Counted from the first letter of the stretch, positions 19,763 through 29,250 are shown. The stretch: DNA of 64,000 bases from Bacteroidota bacterium (GCA_030692515.1 JAUXZS010000029.1:1-64000); one strand, 5' to 3'. The notes: a model not told the origin generated them from the letters alone. A program made the numbers and translations.

Positions 19763-19978
19763 CTAAAGTTCTTTAGATTCATTTTTAGTACTATCCGCCT
19801 CGTATTCAACCTCACATTTACCCAATAAAAGACATTTATTGAGAATCCCGAAAATTAACACCACTACACCAACTAAACCCATTCCTATGATAGAATTGTT
19901 GTATGCAGTAAGAATGATTAATAATCCTAAAGGAACAAGAACCAATCTAAAGTAGCCTATTTTTTGCATGAGTTTCAT
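19763..19978 (-). CDS. Small two-helix membrane protein, YgaP/DUF2892-like
   Basis: The 71-residue protein has two hydrophobic helices (LVLVPLGLLIILTAYN and GMGLVGVVVLIFGILNKCLLL), a conserved-looking GKCEVEYEAD and a charged tail. This is the shape of DUF2892/YgaP-type inner-membrane proteins, which often carry a cysteine at this position. It lies between the SBBP gene and the copper-oxidase gene on the same strand. The family call is moderate and the role is unknown. Confidence 0.6.
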   Translation of the reverse strand: MKLMQKIGYFRLVLVPLGLLIILTAYNNSIIGMGLVGVVVLIFGILNKCLLLGKCEVEYEADSTKNESKEL

Positions 19979-20080
19979 AATTCTGTTTTTAAACTAATTA
20001 TTTTAATTCCCTCTATGTGTTATAAGTGTAACTCAATACTAAAGTTACAATAAAAAATGCTTAATCAAAGAAACCTGATT

Positions 20081-22255
20081 TTAATAAGTTATTTTAACAC
20101 CTACGCCAATACCCATATCACTATCATAATGCGAAGATGCAGAAAAGTATTTTGTTAGAATATATTTAATTCCTGCCGAATATTCTAAATCGGTATTAAA
20201 CATTCCCCATAAACGAAGCCGTGATGTAAGCGGAATATCATCTCTTGTAATTTGAAGCCTTAAATTATTATTATGATCATAACGCAAATCGGCAACAACT
20301 AAAAACGGTAATAAATATTGTACACCTAAACAAACAACTCCTCTATTATCTTTTGTATTAGATTGCCCAAAAACATTTTTTTCATTGTTAGAACTTTTTC
20401 TATACCGCCAATCCCAACCACTATATACAAAAGCGAATTGATTTTTACCTATGTATCTACCGATATGACTTTCTGATTCATAACCTGTTTTGTCATTTAA
20501 GCCTAAGCGCCATTCCGTTTGTAATTTCCAGCGTGTATTCATTAAGGAAATTTGGCCATCACTACCATTACTCTCTAATCCAACCTGAGCTCCCAAGAAA
20601 AAACGTTTGTCATCATGATATACTTTCCGTAATGATTTTTTTGGGTTTGGCAATTGAGGATTAGGTGGTGAATTTTCATATGAAAAAACTCTACCCATGC
20701 CACTCATCATGTGATATAATATATGGCAATGAAAAAACCAATTGCCGTATTCCTCAGAAGCATTAAATTCAATAGTATCTGTTTCCATTGGCAAAATATC
20801 TAAAACATTTTTTAATGGTGAATATTCTCCTTGTCCATTTAAAACTCTAAAAAAATGCCCATGCAAATGCATAGGATGTCTCATCATAGAATTATTATTA
20901 ATAATAATCCGAACATTTTCTCCTGCTTTAATAAAAATTTTATCATTTTCAGAAACGGTTTTGTTATTAATTGTCCATACATAACGATTCATGTTTCCTG
21001 TTAATTCAAAATTTAAAGTTCTAAAAGGTACTTCTGGTAAGTTTGTTTTTACAGGCGATTTAAGCATTGCATAATTTAAAGTTACAATATCCTTTGAATT
21101 CATTAAATGATGAGCGTGTTTGTTTTTTTTATCTTTATTTATTGTCATCCTAGAAATTTCCGGATACATTACTCGATTCATATCCATCTGCTGCAAACTC
21201 ATATCCATACCCATATTCATCATATTATAACTAAAGCCCATCATATTATTCATCATTTTCATTCCTTCAAAATAATTTAAACGAGGCATTGGCGTAAATT
21301 TTTCACTTATTCCATTTCCTATTTCTAAAACAGCTGAGCCTATTCTATCTTCTGAAGTAGCAATAAAATTATGGGCGATGGAATCATTTGGTATAGTAAT
21401 TAAAACATCGTAAGTTTCAGAAACCCCAATAATTAATCTGTCAACCACAACAGGTTCTGTATCGATACCATCGTTTGCAACAACAGTAACTTTACCACCA
21501 CTGTATGCTAGCCAAAAATAGGTTGATGAACTACCGTTAACAATACGTAAACGAACCTGATCACCGGCCTTATAGTTATTTAATTTTTGCTGAGTTTTTC
21601 CGTTAATTAAAAATCTTTCATAATACACATCGCTTACATCCATTGCATGCATTCTTTTCAACTCATTGGTTAATTTAGTTTTTAAAAACCCTTTTTTTAC
21701 GGCTTCAAAATAGTTTTGAGTCGCCTTTTTTTTGATGGCATACCAATCGGTCGCATAATGCAACGATCGTTCTATTTGGTGGGGATTTTCGTCTGACCAG
21801 TCACTTAAAACAAACACTTCTTGATTTATAATAGTTTCATTTTTTTTATGAATTATAAATGCACCGTACATCCCAACTTGTTCCTGCAGCATAGTGTGTG
21901 AATGATACCAGTATGTACCACTTTGTTTAATTGGAAATTTATAAATGTGTATTGAATTTGGTTTTATAGGTGCTGTAGTGAGATTGGGAACCCCATCCTG
22001 TTCGTTTGGTAAAATTAAACCATGCCAATGAATAGAAGTTGCATGCTTCATATAGTTATGCACAAAAATTTCAGCAGTATCTCCTTCGGTAAAATAAAGC
22101 GTTGGCGAGGGTATCTGGCCATTAATCGAAATGGCTTTTTTGGTTTTACCTGTATAATTAACGATAGTATCTTTTACATACAAGTCATAATGAACTAACC
22201 GTTGAGCAACCATACCGCAATTCATAAATACTAAAAATGCGATTATTTTATACAT
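20081..22255 (-). CDS. Multicopper oxidase (CopA-like) with C-terminal CopB-like outer-membrane barrel
   Basis: I use the ATG at 22255, which begins a signal peptide (MYKIIAFLVFMNCGMVAQ). The longer frame starting at 22384 would run through a likely promoter. Three cupredoxin domains carry all copper ligands: HWHG, WYHSHT, HPMHLHGHFF and HCHILYHMMSGM. A Met-rich loop (MKMMNNMMGFSYNMMNMGMD) is typical of copper-resistance oxidases. After about residue 590 the sequence changes to alternating amphipathic strands (RWKLQTEWRLGLN, FAFVYSGWDWRYR) and ends IGVGVKITY, like CopB. It probably oxidises Cu(I) and handles copper at the outer membrane. The fusion is inferred from sequence pattern. Confidence 0.85.
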   Translation of the reverse strand: MYKIIAFLVFMNCGMVAQRLVHYDLYVKDTIVNYTGKTKKAISINGQIPSPTLYFTEGDTAEIFVHNYMKHATSIHWHGLILPNEQDGVPNLTTAPIKPNSIHIYKFPIKQSGTYWYHSHTMLQEQVGMYGAFIIHKKNETIINQEVFVLSDWSDENPHQIERSLHYATDWYAIKKKATQNYFEAVKKGFLKTKLTNELKRMHAMDVSDVYYERFLINGKTQQKLNNYKAGDQVRLRIVNGSSSTYFWLAYSGGKVTVVANDGIDTEPVVVDRLIIGVSETYDVLITIPNDSIAHNFIATSEDRIGSAVLEIGNGISEKFTPMPRLNYFEGMKMMNNMMGFSYNMMNMGMDMSLQQMDMNRVMYPEISRMTINKDKKNKHAHHLMNSKDIVTLNYAMLKSPVKTNLPEVPFRTLNFELTGNMNRYVWTINNKTVSENDKIFIKAGENVRIIINNNSMMRHPMHLHGHFFRVLNGQGEYSPLKNVLDILPMETDTIEFNASEEYGNWFFHCHILYHMMSGMGRVFSYENSPPNPQLPNPKKSLRKVYHDDKRFFLGAQVGLESNGSDGQISLMNTRWKLQTEWRLGLNDKTGYESESHIGRYIGKNQFAFVYSGWDWRYRKSSNNEKNVFGQSNTKDNRGVVCLGVQYLLPFLVVADLRYDHNNNLRLQITRDDIPLTSRLRLWGMFNTDLEYSAGIKYILTKYFSASSHYDSDMGIGVGVKITY

Positions 22256-22302
22256 TATTTCTTGATTACATTTTTCTACTATAAAATCGAAAGCTATTAG
22301 AC

Positions 22303-22337
22303 CAAATCTAAGTCTAAAAAGAAAGTATAAATACAAA
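22303..22337 (-). promoter_or_regulatory. Candidate promoter of the multicopper oxidase gene
   Basis: On the minus strand TAGATTTG (22310-22303) matches the Bacteroidota -7 consensus TAnnTTTG. A TTTG at 22337-22334 could be the -33 element, although the 23-base spacing is longer than usual. The position leaves a leader of about 45 bases before the ATG at 22255. Confidence 0.45.
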
Positions 22338-22420
22338 ATTATACTAATATACAAAAAACAAACGAGTAGAATTAAAAGTGACATAAATCATTAGAGGTAA
22401 AAATAAAACTATAGACATTT

Positions 22421-22440
22421 ATTTACCCATTTAGGTAAAT
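22421..22440. promoter_or_regulatory. TetR operator O1
   Basis: ATTTACCCATTTAGGTAAAT is an imperfect 20-bp palindrome with perfect outer half-sites ATTTACC/GGTAAAT. It lies 27 bases upstream of the tetR start, just before the -7 element. It shares its half-site with the perfect palindrome at 23099-23116. It also lies upstream of the divergent copper-oxidase gene. Confidence 0.75.
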
Positions 22441-22445
22441 TATTA

Positions 22446-22453
22446 TATATTTG
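22446..22453 (+). promoter_or_regulatory. -7 promoter element of tetR
   Basis: TATATTTG is an exact TAnnTTTG match ending 14 bases before the ATG of tetR. The operator at 22421-22440 covers the place where the -33 element would sit, which suits steric autorepression. Confidence 0.6.
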
Positions 22454-22467
22454 TAAAAAAATAGAAA

Positions 22468-23082
22468 ATGCCCAAAGAAATTGATACTAATACAGAACAA
22501 AAAATATTAGATTCTGCAACTAAAGTATTTCATGAAAAAGGATATGATGGCACTCGCATGCAAGAAATTGCGGATGATGCAAATATAAACAAAGGCCTAT
22601 TGCACTATTATTTTAAATCAAAAGATAGTTTATTCGAAACAATTTTTAGTTTAGCCTTGGGTAAATTAATTTCTAAGATTCAAGTAATCCTTGAATTGGA
22701 AATCCCACTTGAAATGAAAATTGATTTAATGGTGGAGGAATACATGAATATGTTGTCGAAAAACTCCTACTTACCACGTTTTGTATTAAATGAATTAAAT
22801 AAAAACCCAGAAAAATTTATTGCCAAACACATAGGTAATAACATGAAAAATACCTTTTCCGGTTTTGCATTATCGGTAAAAAAAGAAGTTGATGCAGGAC
22901 TAATTAGACAAGTAGATGCCAGACAATTGTTCATGAACATCATTTCAATGATAATTTTTCCTTTTATTGGAAGACCGATGATTCAAGTAGTTATTGGCAT
23001 CGATAATAAAGAGTTTCAGGAATTAATTAAAGAACGAAAAGACCATATAAAGTCCTTTGTTAAACAAGCTATCAAAAAATAA
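22468..23082 (+). CDS. TetR/AcrR family transcriptional repressor
   Basis: The N-terminal ~60 residues form the TetR DNA-binding domain: ILDSATKVFHEKGYDGTRMQEIADDANINKGLLHYYFKSKDSLF, read in pieces. The rest is a helical ligand domain as in CecR/YbiH-type regulators. It heads the TolC-HlyD-ABC operon, and E. coli CecR (YbiH) likewise sits with the ybhGFSR transporter genes. Matching palindromes lie just before this gene and between it and tolC, so it very probably represses itself and the pump. The ligand is unknown. Confidence 0.9.
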   Translation: MPKEIDTNTEQKILDSATKVFHEKGYDGTRMQEIADDANINKGLLHYYFKSKDSLFETIFSLALGKLISKIQVILELEIPLEMKIDLMVEEYMNMLSKNSYLPRFVLNELNKNPEKFIAKHIGNNMKNTFSGFALSVKKEVDAGLIRQVDARQLFMNIISMIIFPFIGRPMIQVVIGIDNKEFQELIKERKDHIKSFVKQAIKK

Positions 23083-23098
23083 AAAAATTTAACTATCA

Positions 23099-23116
23099 TT
23101 TACCCAATTGGGTAAA
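23099..23116. promoter_or_regulatory. TetR operator O2
   Basis: TTTACCCAATTGGGTAAA is a perfect 18-bp palindrome in the 50-base gap between tetR and tolC. It has the same half-site as O1, which strongly suggests both are bound by the adjacent TetR. Confidence 0.82.
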
Positions 23117-23132
23117 AAATTAAAAAAATATA

Positions 23133-24404
23133 ATGGAAAAAATAAAAAACATAGGGCTCATTACAAGCATTCTAATGCTATCTTTTCTTTCTAAAATACA
23201 AAGCCAAAATTCCCTCAGCATTCAGCAATGCTATGAACTTGCAACTAAAAACTATCCCCTAGTTAAGCAATTAGAATTAATAGAAAAAACTAAAGAATAT
23301 TCTATTGATAATGCCTCTAAAGGTTATCTTCCGCAAATTAATTTTGCAGGACAAGCAACCTATCAATCTGAAGTCACAAAAATTCCCTTTGCTCTGCCAA
23401 ATACAACCATTAAAGATTTAAGTAAAGACCAATATAAAATTTATGGAGAAATAAATCAGTCCTTAACAGATGCCTATGTCATTAAACAACAAAAAGAACT
23501 CATAAAAACAAATACAAGTTCCGAAACAGAAAAAATAAATGTTGAATTATATAAACTTAAAGAAAGAATAAACCAATTATTTTTCGGTATATTATTGATA
23601 GATGATCAAATTAAGCAAACCGAGCTTCTTAAAAAAGACATAGAATCAGGCATCAAAAAAATTGAAGCCGCAATTGCAAACGGAATAGCATTAAAAAGTA
23701 ATTTGGATTTATTAAGTGCTGAGTTATTAAAAGCAACTCAAAGAAATACTGAATTAAATTATAACCGAAAAGGTTTTACAGATATGCTTTCTGTTTTTAT
23801 AAATCAATCCTTAAATGAAACTACTAGTTTTTCTCATCCTTCAATTCAAGCAATTACAAACAACATAAATCGTCCAGAATTAAAATTATTCGAAGCTCAA
23901 AAAAACACTATTGCCATACAGAATAAATTAATTCTTGCAAAAAACTTACCCCGACTAAGTTTATTTTTTCAAGGTGGCTATGGTAGACCGACTCTTAATT
24001 TTTTAAGTAACGATTTTGGCACTTACTATATTGGTGGCGCAAGATTTAATTGGAACATTTCGGGATTTTATACTTATTCAAAAGAAAAAAAAATAGTTGG
24101 TATAAATCAAAATATGTTAGATATACAAAAAGATGTTTTCCTTTTTAATACAAATCTTACATTAAAACAGCAAAATAGTGAGATTAGCAAACTAACTGAT
24201 TTAATCAAAACAGACAATCAAATTATAAAACTTCGAGAAAACGTTAAGATTACAGCAAATAATCAATTAGAAAACGGAACAATAACAACTATAGATTATT
24301 TAAATTATGTAAACGCCGAAAATCAAGCTAAACAAAATTTAATATTACATACTACACAATTATTATTAGCACAGTATAATTATCAAACAACTTCAGGAAT
24401 TTAA
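23133..24404 (+). CDS. TolC-family outer-membrane efflux protein
   Basis: A signal peptide (LITSILMLSFLSKIQS) is followed by the TolC pattern: LSIQQCYELATKNYPLVKQLEL, long helical hairpins rich in Gln/Asn/Lys, and a second repeat with the LSLFFQGGYGRPTLNFLSNDFGTYYIGGARFNWNIS strand region (in pieces). It forms the outer-membrane channel for the ABC pump encoded just downstream. It lies directly after operator O2. Confidence 0.88.
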   Translation: MEKIKNIGLITSILMLSFLSKIQSQNSLSIQQCYELATKNYPLVKQLELIEKTKEYSIDNASKGYLPQINFAGQATYQSEVTKIPFALPNTTIKDLSKDQYKIYGEINQSLTDAYVIKQQKELIKTNTSSETEKINVELYKLKERINQLFFGILLIDDQIKQTELLKKDIESGIKKIEAAIANGIALKSNLDLLSAELLKATQRNTELNYNRKGFTDMLSVFINQSLNETTSFSHPSIQAITNNINRPELKLFEAQKNTIAIQNKLILAKNLPRLSLFFQGGYGRPTLNFLSNDFGTYYIGGARFNWNISGFYTYSKEKKIVGINQNMLDIQKDVFLFNTNLTLKQQNSEISKLTDLIKTDNQIIKLRENVKITANNQLENGTITTIDYLNYVNAENQAKQNLILHTTQLLLAQYNYQTTSGI

Positions 24405-24423
24405 AAAATTAAAAATCAATAAA

Positions 24424-25320
24424 ATGAAAAATATAAAATTTATAATTGCCGTTTCGCTTATAATCCTCTTTGCATCTTGCAAAAACAATAAAAATAATTT
24501 TGATGCTTCAGGTTCATTTGAGGCTGAGGAAACAATTATTTCTTCTGAAGCATTTGGAACAATAAAGCAATTGGATTTAGAAGAAGGCCAAACACTTAAA
24601 GCCGGACAATTTATTGGATATATTGATAGCACACAGCTATACCTAAAGAAAAAACAGTTAGAGGCTCAAATAAAAGCTGTTCTTGGAAAAAAACCAAATG
24701 TAGCGGTACAAATGGCATCTCTTCAAGAACAATTAAAAACTGCAGAAAAAGAAAAACTTAGAATTTTAAACTTAGTTAAAGCAGAGGCGGCAACAACGAA
24801 ACAGTTAGATGACATTAATTCCAACATAGAATTAATTAAAAAACAGATTGAGGCGCAAAAATCTACTTTAGAAATTTCAACAAGCACAATTACAGACGAA
24901 ACTATTCCATTAAAAATTCAAATTGAACAATTAAATGATCAAATTCAAAAATGTAAAATAATAAATTCTGTTAACGGCACAGTTTTAACTAAATACGCAG
25001 AAGTAAATGAAATGACTGCTCAAGGTAAACCCCTTTACAAAATTGCAGATTTGAGTTCACTTATTTTAAGAGCATATATATCGGGGAATCAATTACCTCT
25101 TATAAAAATCAACCAAAAAGTAAAGGTAAATACAGATGATGGCAAAGGTGGTTATATTGAACAAGATGGAATTATTACTTGGATAAATGATAAAGCAGAA
25201 TTTACTCCTAAAACCATACAAACAAAAGATGAACGAGCAAATATGGTTTATGCCATAAAAGTAAAAGTTAAGAATGATGGCGCTTACAAAATAGGAATGT
25301 ATGGCGAAATAAAATTTTAA
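24424..25320 (+). CDS. HlyD/YbhG-like periplasmic adaptor lipoprotein
   Basis: The signal ends in the lipobox ILFASC. A biotinyl-lipoyl-like half-motif (GTIKQLDLEEGQTLKAGQFIGYID, in pieces) precedes a coiled-coil hairpin (about 75-165). The second lipoyl half follows (INSVNGTVLTKYAEVNEMTAQGKPLYKIADLS), then a beta-barrel domain. This is a membrane-fusion protein bridging the ABC transporter and TolC, and it matches YbhG in size and context. It lies 19 bases after tolC and 4 bases before the first ATPase gene. Confidence 0.9.
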   Translation: MKNIKFIIAVSLIILFASCKNNKNNFDASGSFEAEETIISSEAFGTIKQLDLEEGQTLKAGQFIGYIDSTQLYLKKKQLEAQIKAVLGKKPNVAVQMASLQEQLKTAEKEKLRILNLVKAEAATTKQLDDINSNIELIKKQIEAQKSTLEISTSTITDETIPLKIQIEQLNDQIQKCKIINSVNGTVLTKYAEVNEMTAQGKPLYKIADLSSLILRAYISGNQLPLIKINQKVKVNTDDGKGGYIEQDGIITWINDKAEFTPKTIQTKDERANMVYAIKVKVKNDGAYKIGMYGEIKF

Positions 25321-25324
25321 TAAA

Positions 25325-26242
25325 ATGAGTGATGTAATACTCAATAACATTTGTAAAACATACAACAAGGGCATTGTTTTAGCTGTTGATGACGTTTCAT
25401 TCTCTGTAGGAAAAGGCGAGTTGTTTGGTTTGATTGGTCCGGATGGTGCTGGGAAGACAAGTATTTTTAGAATATTAACCACTTTGTTATTAGCAGATAG
25501 TGGTTCTGCAAGTGTTAATGGTTATGATGTTGTTAATGATTATAAAAAAATAAGACAGCATGTTGGCTATATGCCAGGCAAATTTTCTCTCTATCAAGAT
25601 TTAACTGTAGAAGAAAATTTAAAATTTTTCGCAACTGTTTTTAATACTACGATTGAAGCCAATTATGAATTAATAAAAGAAATTTATATACAGATTGAAC
25701 CTTTCAAGAAACGTAGAGCAGGAAAACTTTCGGGTGGCATGAAACAAAAATTAGCCTTGTGTTGTGCTTTAATTCACAGACCAACTGTTTTATTTTTAGA
25801 TGAGCCAACCACAGGAGTAGACACTGTATCACGAAAAGAATTTTGGGATATGCTGAAGCGATTGAAGCAAGAAGGTATTACTATTTTAGTTTCGACACCA
25901 TACATGGATGAAGCCACGTTGTGCGAGCGTATTGCGCTTATGCAAGACGGTAAAATCATGTCAATTGATACACCCAAAAACATAACGAAACAGTACGCGG
26001 AAATTTTGTATGCGATAAAAGCTTCAAATATGAGTCATTTATTATCTGACTTAAGATTAAACAAACTCATTAGAAGTTGTAATGCTTTTGGTGAATACCA
26101 TCACATTACCTTTAATGATGACTTAAAAAATTCTAAATCAGAACTACTAAATTATTTGAAATCTAAAAATTATATAAGCATTGAAATAAAACAAGTAGCG
26201 CCAACCATTGAGGATTGTTTCATAAAACTCATGAATAAATAA
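25325..26242 (+). CDS. ABC transporter ATPase 1 (N-terminal half of YbhF type)
   Basis: Walker A is GPDGAGKTS (residues 38-46) with Asp in place of the usual Asn, the same variation as in the first ATPase half of E. coli YbhF. The signature LSGGMKQKLAL and Walker B VLFLDEPTTGVD are intact. It energises drug export together with the second ATPase directly downstream. In E. coli both halves are one protein; here they are two genes separated by one base. Confidence 0.9.
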   Translation: MSDVILNNICKTYNKGIVLAVDDVSFSVGKGELFGLIGPDGAGKTSIFRILTTLLLADSGSASVNGYDVVNDYKKIRQHVGYMPGKFSLYQDLTVEENLKFFATVFNTTIEANYELIKEIYIQIEPFKKRRAGKLSGGMKQKLALCCALIHRPTVLFLDEPTTGVDTVSRKEFWDMLKRLKQEGITILVSTPYMDEATLCERIALMQDGKIMSIDTPKNITKQYAEILYAIKASNMSHLLSDLRLNKLIRSCNAFGEYHHITFNDDLKNSKSELLNYLKSKNYISIEIKQVAPTIEDCFIKLMNK

Positions 26243-26243
26243 A

Positions 26244-26987
26244 ATGAACGAAATTGTTATAAAGACAGATAAACTCACAAAACGATTTGGAAATTTTATT
26301 GCAGCCAATGAAATTACTTTTGAAGTAAAAGCAGGTGAAATATTTGGTTTTCTTGGTGCTAATGGTGCTGGAAAGACAACAGCTATGAGAATGTTATGTG
26401 GGTTATCAAAGCCCTCCTCAGGTAATGCTACAATAGCGGGTTTTGACATTTATAAAGAAACCGAAAAAATTAAAAAAAATATTGGTTATATGAGTCAGAA
26501 GTTTTCGTTATACGAAGATTTAACTGTAATAGAAAACATCCGTTTTTTTGGTGGCATATATGGAATATCCGACAAACAAATAAATGAAAAAAGTAATACG
26601 TTAATAGAACAATTAGGTTTAAAAAATGAAACAAAAAAATTAGTAGCCTCTTTACCTTTAGGCTGGAAACAAAAATTAGCCTTTTCTGTTGCCATACTGC
26701 ACGAACCAAAAATTGTTTTTTTAGATGAACCTACAGGGGGCGTTGACCCCGTAACAAGAAGACAGTTTTGGGATTTGATCTATTCAGCATCAGATAGAGG
26801 CATAACAATATTTGTAACAACACATTATATGGATGAAGCTGAATACTGCAACCGAATTTCGATGATGGTGGATGGCGTTATAAAAGCATTAGACACGCCA
26901 ACAAATTTAAAAAAACAATTTTCAGCCGATTCAATGGATGAAGTGTTTTTTGAATTGGCAAGAGGTGCAAAACGTAAAGGAGATTAA
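26244..26987 (+). CDS. ABC transporter ATPase 2 (C-terminal half of YbhF type)
   Basis: Walker A GANGAGKTT and Walker B IVFLDEPTGGVD are canonical. The signature motif reads SLPLGWKQKLAF instead of LSGGQ, a variation also typical of the second half of YbhF-type ATPases. With the upstream ATPase it should form an asymmetric heterodimer. The start lies one base after the previous stop, and the stop is two bases before the first permease gene. Confidence 0.9.
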   Translation: MNEIVIKTDKLTKRFGNFIAANEITFEVKAGEIFGFLGANGAGKTTAMRMLCGLSKPSSGNATIAGFDIYKETEKIKKNIGYMSQKFSLYEDLTVIENIRFFGGIYGISDKQINEKSNTLIEQLGLKNETKKLVASLPLGWKQKLAFSVAILHEPKIVFLDEPTGGVDPVTRRQFWDLIYSASDRGITIFVTTHYMDEAEYCNRISMMVDGVIKALDTPTNLKKQFSADSMDEVFFELARGAKRKGD

Positions 26988-26989
26988 TT

Positions 26990-28096
26990 ATGAAACAATT
27001 TTTAACCTTTGTAAAGAAAGAGTTTTTTCATGTGTTTCGTGATAACAAAACCTTGTTAATGTTATTTGGGATTCCCATTGTGCAAATAACTCTTTTTGGA
27101 TTTGCACTCACCAACGAAATAAAGAATACTGAAATTGTTGTTTGTGATTATGCGAAAGACGCAGCATCAAAAAGAATTATTAATGCATTAGAAGCAAGTA
27201 AAAATTTTGAGGTAACAAAGGCAAATTTAAATCATCATCAAATTGAGACATCATTTAAAACTGGAAAAATAAAATTAGCAATAGTTTTTCCAAATAATTT
27301 TAATAAAGAATTACTTCATTTAAAAAAAGCCCAACTTCAAATCATTGCTGATGCGTCAGATCCCAATACCGCCACAACACTTACAAATTATGTTTCAAAT
27401 ATTGTAATGAATTATCAATTAGAATTAATACAAAATAATCCAATCCCCTATCAAATCACTCCTGAAGTGCGGATGTTATATAACCCTGAATTAAAGGGTG
27501 CAACTAATTTTGTGCCAGGCGTTATGGCATTAGTATTAATGTTGGTATGTGTATTAATGACCTCTGTTTCTATAGTTAGAGAAAAGGAAAAAGGAACTAT
27601 GGAAGTTTTATTGGTATCACCATTCAATCCATTCCTAGTAATTATCTCAAAAGCAGTTCCTTATTTTGTTCTATCACTCGTTAATCTGACAATCATTTTG
27701 TTACTAAGTGTTTTTCTTTTAGACATGCCATTTAACGGCAGCATTATATTATTATTTACCGTTAGCAGCTTATTTATTATTACCTCCTTATCACTTGGTT
27801 TAATGATATCAAACATTACAAATTCCGAACAATCGGCAATGCTTATTTCATTAATGGGCATGCTTATTCCAACCTTATTATTGGCTGGATTTATGTTTCC
27901 CATAGAAAATATGCCAAAACCCCTGCAGTTTTTCTCGAATATTATTCCTGCAAAGTGGTATTATATCATTGTAAAATCCATTATGATTAAAGGTTTAGGA
28001 TTTAGTTCAATTATAAAAGAAACATTAATTCTAATTGCAATGACAATCTTTTTGTTACTCGTGAGTTTAAAAAAATTCAAAATAAGGTTAGAATGA
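26990..28096 (+). CDS. ABC-2 type permease (YbhS-like)
   Basis: One N-terminal membrane helix (LLMLFGIPIVQITLFGFAL) is followed by a ~140-residue periplasmic domain and five C-terminal helices, the ABC2_membrane_3 layout. The cytoplasmic loop EKEKGTMEVLLVSP is the family's coupling motif. It pairs with the next gene, with which it overlaps by four bases (ATGA), indicating translational coupling. Confidence 0.9.
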   Translation: MKQFLTFVKKEFFHVFRDNKTLLMLFGIPIVQITLFGFALTNEIKNTEIVVCDYAKDAASKRIINALEASKNFEVTKANLNHHQIETSFKTGKIKLAIVFPNNFNKELLHLKKAQLQIIADASDPNTATTLTNYVSNIVMNYQLELIQNNPIPYQITPEVRMLYNPELKGATNFVPGVMALVLMLVCVLMTSVSIVREKEKGTMEVLLVSPFNPFLVIISKAVPYFVLSLVNLTIILLLSVFLLDMPFNGSIILLFTVSSLFIITSLSLGLMISNITNSEQSAMLISLMGMLIPTLLLAGFMFPIENMPKPLQFFSNIIPAKWYYIIVKSIMIKGLGFSSIIKETLILIAMTIFLLLVSLKKFKIRLE

Positions 28097-29214
28097 GAAT
28101 ATTAAGATTTTTATTACAAAAAGAGTTTAAGCAGATATTCCGTAACAAGTCCTTGTTACCGATGATATTTCTTATGCCAATTATTCAACTAATCGTTATG
28201 CCTTTGGCTGCAGATTATGAAGTTAAAAACATTAATCTTTCAATAGTTGATCACGATCACTCAACCTACTCACAAAAACTTACATCTAAAATTATTTCAT
28301 CAGGGTATTTTATTTTATCGGATTATGGTAATTCATTTAAGAATTCATTACAACAAGTAGAACAAGATAAATCAGATTTGATTTTAGAAATTCCTCAGGG
28401 CTTTGAGAAAAATATTGTTAGAGAAAATAAACAAAAATTATTTATCGCTGTAAACGCAATAAATGGCACAAAGGCTGGATTAGGTGGCGCTTACATCAAT
28501 AACATTATTTTTAATTTTAATAATGATTTAAGGAACGATTGGATTCAATCAATGCGTTATAATCAAATACCAACTATTGAAATTGTTTCTTCAAACTGGT
28601 TTAATACATTTTTGAATTATACTTTTTTTATGGTTCCAGGAATTTTAGTTGTATTAGTAACCATGGTTTGTATTTATATGTGTTCTTTAAATATTGTAAA
28701 GGAAAAAGAAATTGGAACAATTGAACAAATAAACGTAACCCCCATTAAAAAATTTCATTTTATACTTGGCAAGTTGATTCCGTTTTGGGTCATAGGAGTT
28801 TTTATATTTAGCGTTGGTCTGTTTGTTGTTGGAAGATTAGTGTATGGTATAATTCCTGTTGGAAATGCAGGCTTAGTTTATGCTTTTTTAAGTTTATATT
28901 TAATAGCCATGTTGGGTTTAGGGTTACTCATCTCAACCTATTCAGAAACCCAACAACAAGCAATGTCGGTTGCTTTCTTTTTCATGATGGTTTTTCTTTT
29001 AATGAGTGGCTTGTTTACTTCAATTGATAGCATGCCTGAATGGGCAAAAATAATTGCTAATTGTAATCCAGTAACCTATTTTATTGAAGTAATGAGAATG
29101 GTTGTATTAAAAGGAAGTAATTTTTCGGATATTAAAAATCATTTTATTATCATGACCGGTTTTGCAGTTCTGTTTAACAGCTGGGCTATTTTAAATTATA
29201 AAAAGACAAGTTAA
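28093..29214 (+). CDS. ABC-2 type permease (YbhR-like)
   Basis: It has the same topology as its neighbour: an N-terminal helix (SLLPMIFLMPIIQLIVMPLA), a large periplasmic domain and five C-terminal helices with the coupling loop KEKEIGTIEQINVTP. It is the second subunit of the heterodimeric export channel and the last gene of the tetR-tolC operon. Confidence 0.9.
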   Translation: MRILRFLLQKEFKQIFRNKSLLPMIFLMPIIQLIVMPLAADYEVKNINLSIVDHDHSTYSQKLTSKIISSGYFILSDYGNSFKNSLQQVEQDKSDLILEIPQGFEKNIVRENKQKLFIAVNAINGTKAGLGGAYINNIIFNFNNDLRNDWIQSMRYNQIPTIEIVSSNWFNTFLNYTFFMVPGILVVLVTMVCIYMCSLNIVKEKEIGTIEQINVTPIKKFHFILGKLIPFWVIGVFIFSVGLFVVGRLVYGIIPVGNAGLVYAFLSLYLIAMLGLGLLISTYSETQQQAMSVAFFFMMVFLLMSGLFTSIDSMPEWAKIIANCNPVTYFIEVMRMVVLKGSNFSDIKNHFIIMTGFAVLFNSWAILNYKKTS

Positions 29215-29250
29215 AAAGTAATTTAAAGTTTTAGTAAATACTTTATTTTA

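Noticed and set aside
22256-22384. Longer multicopper oxidase start at 22384
   Set aside because: The extra 43 residues precede a second complete signal peptide, and a TAnnTTTG promoter lies inside the segment.
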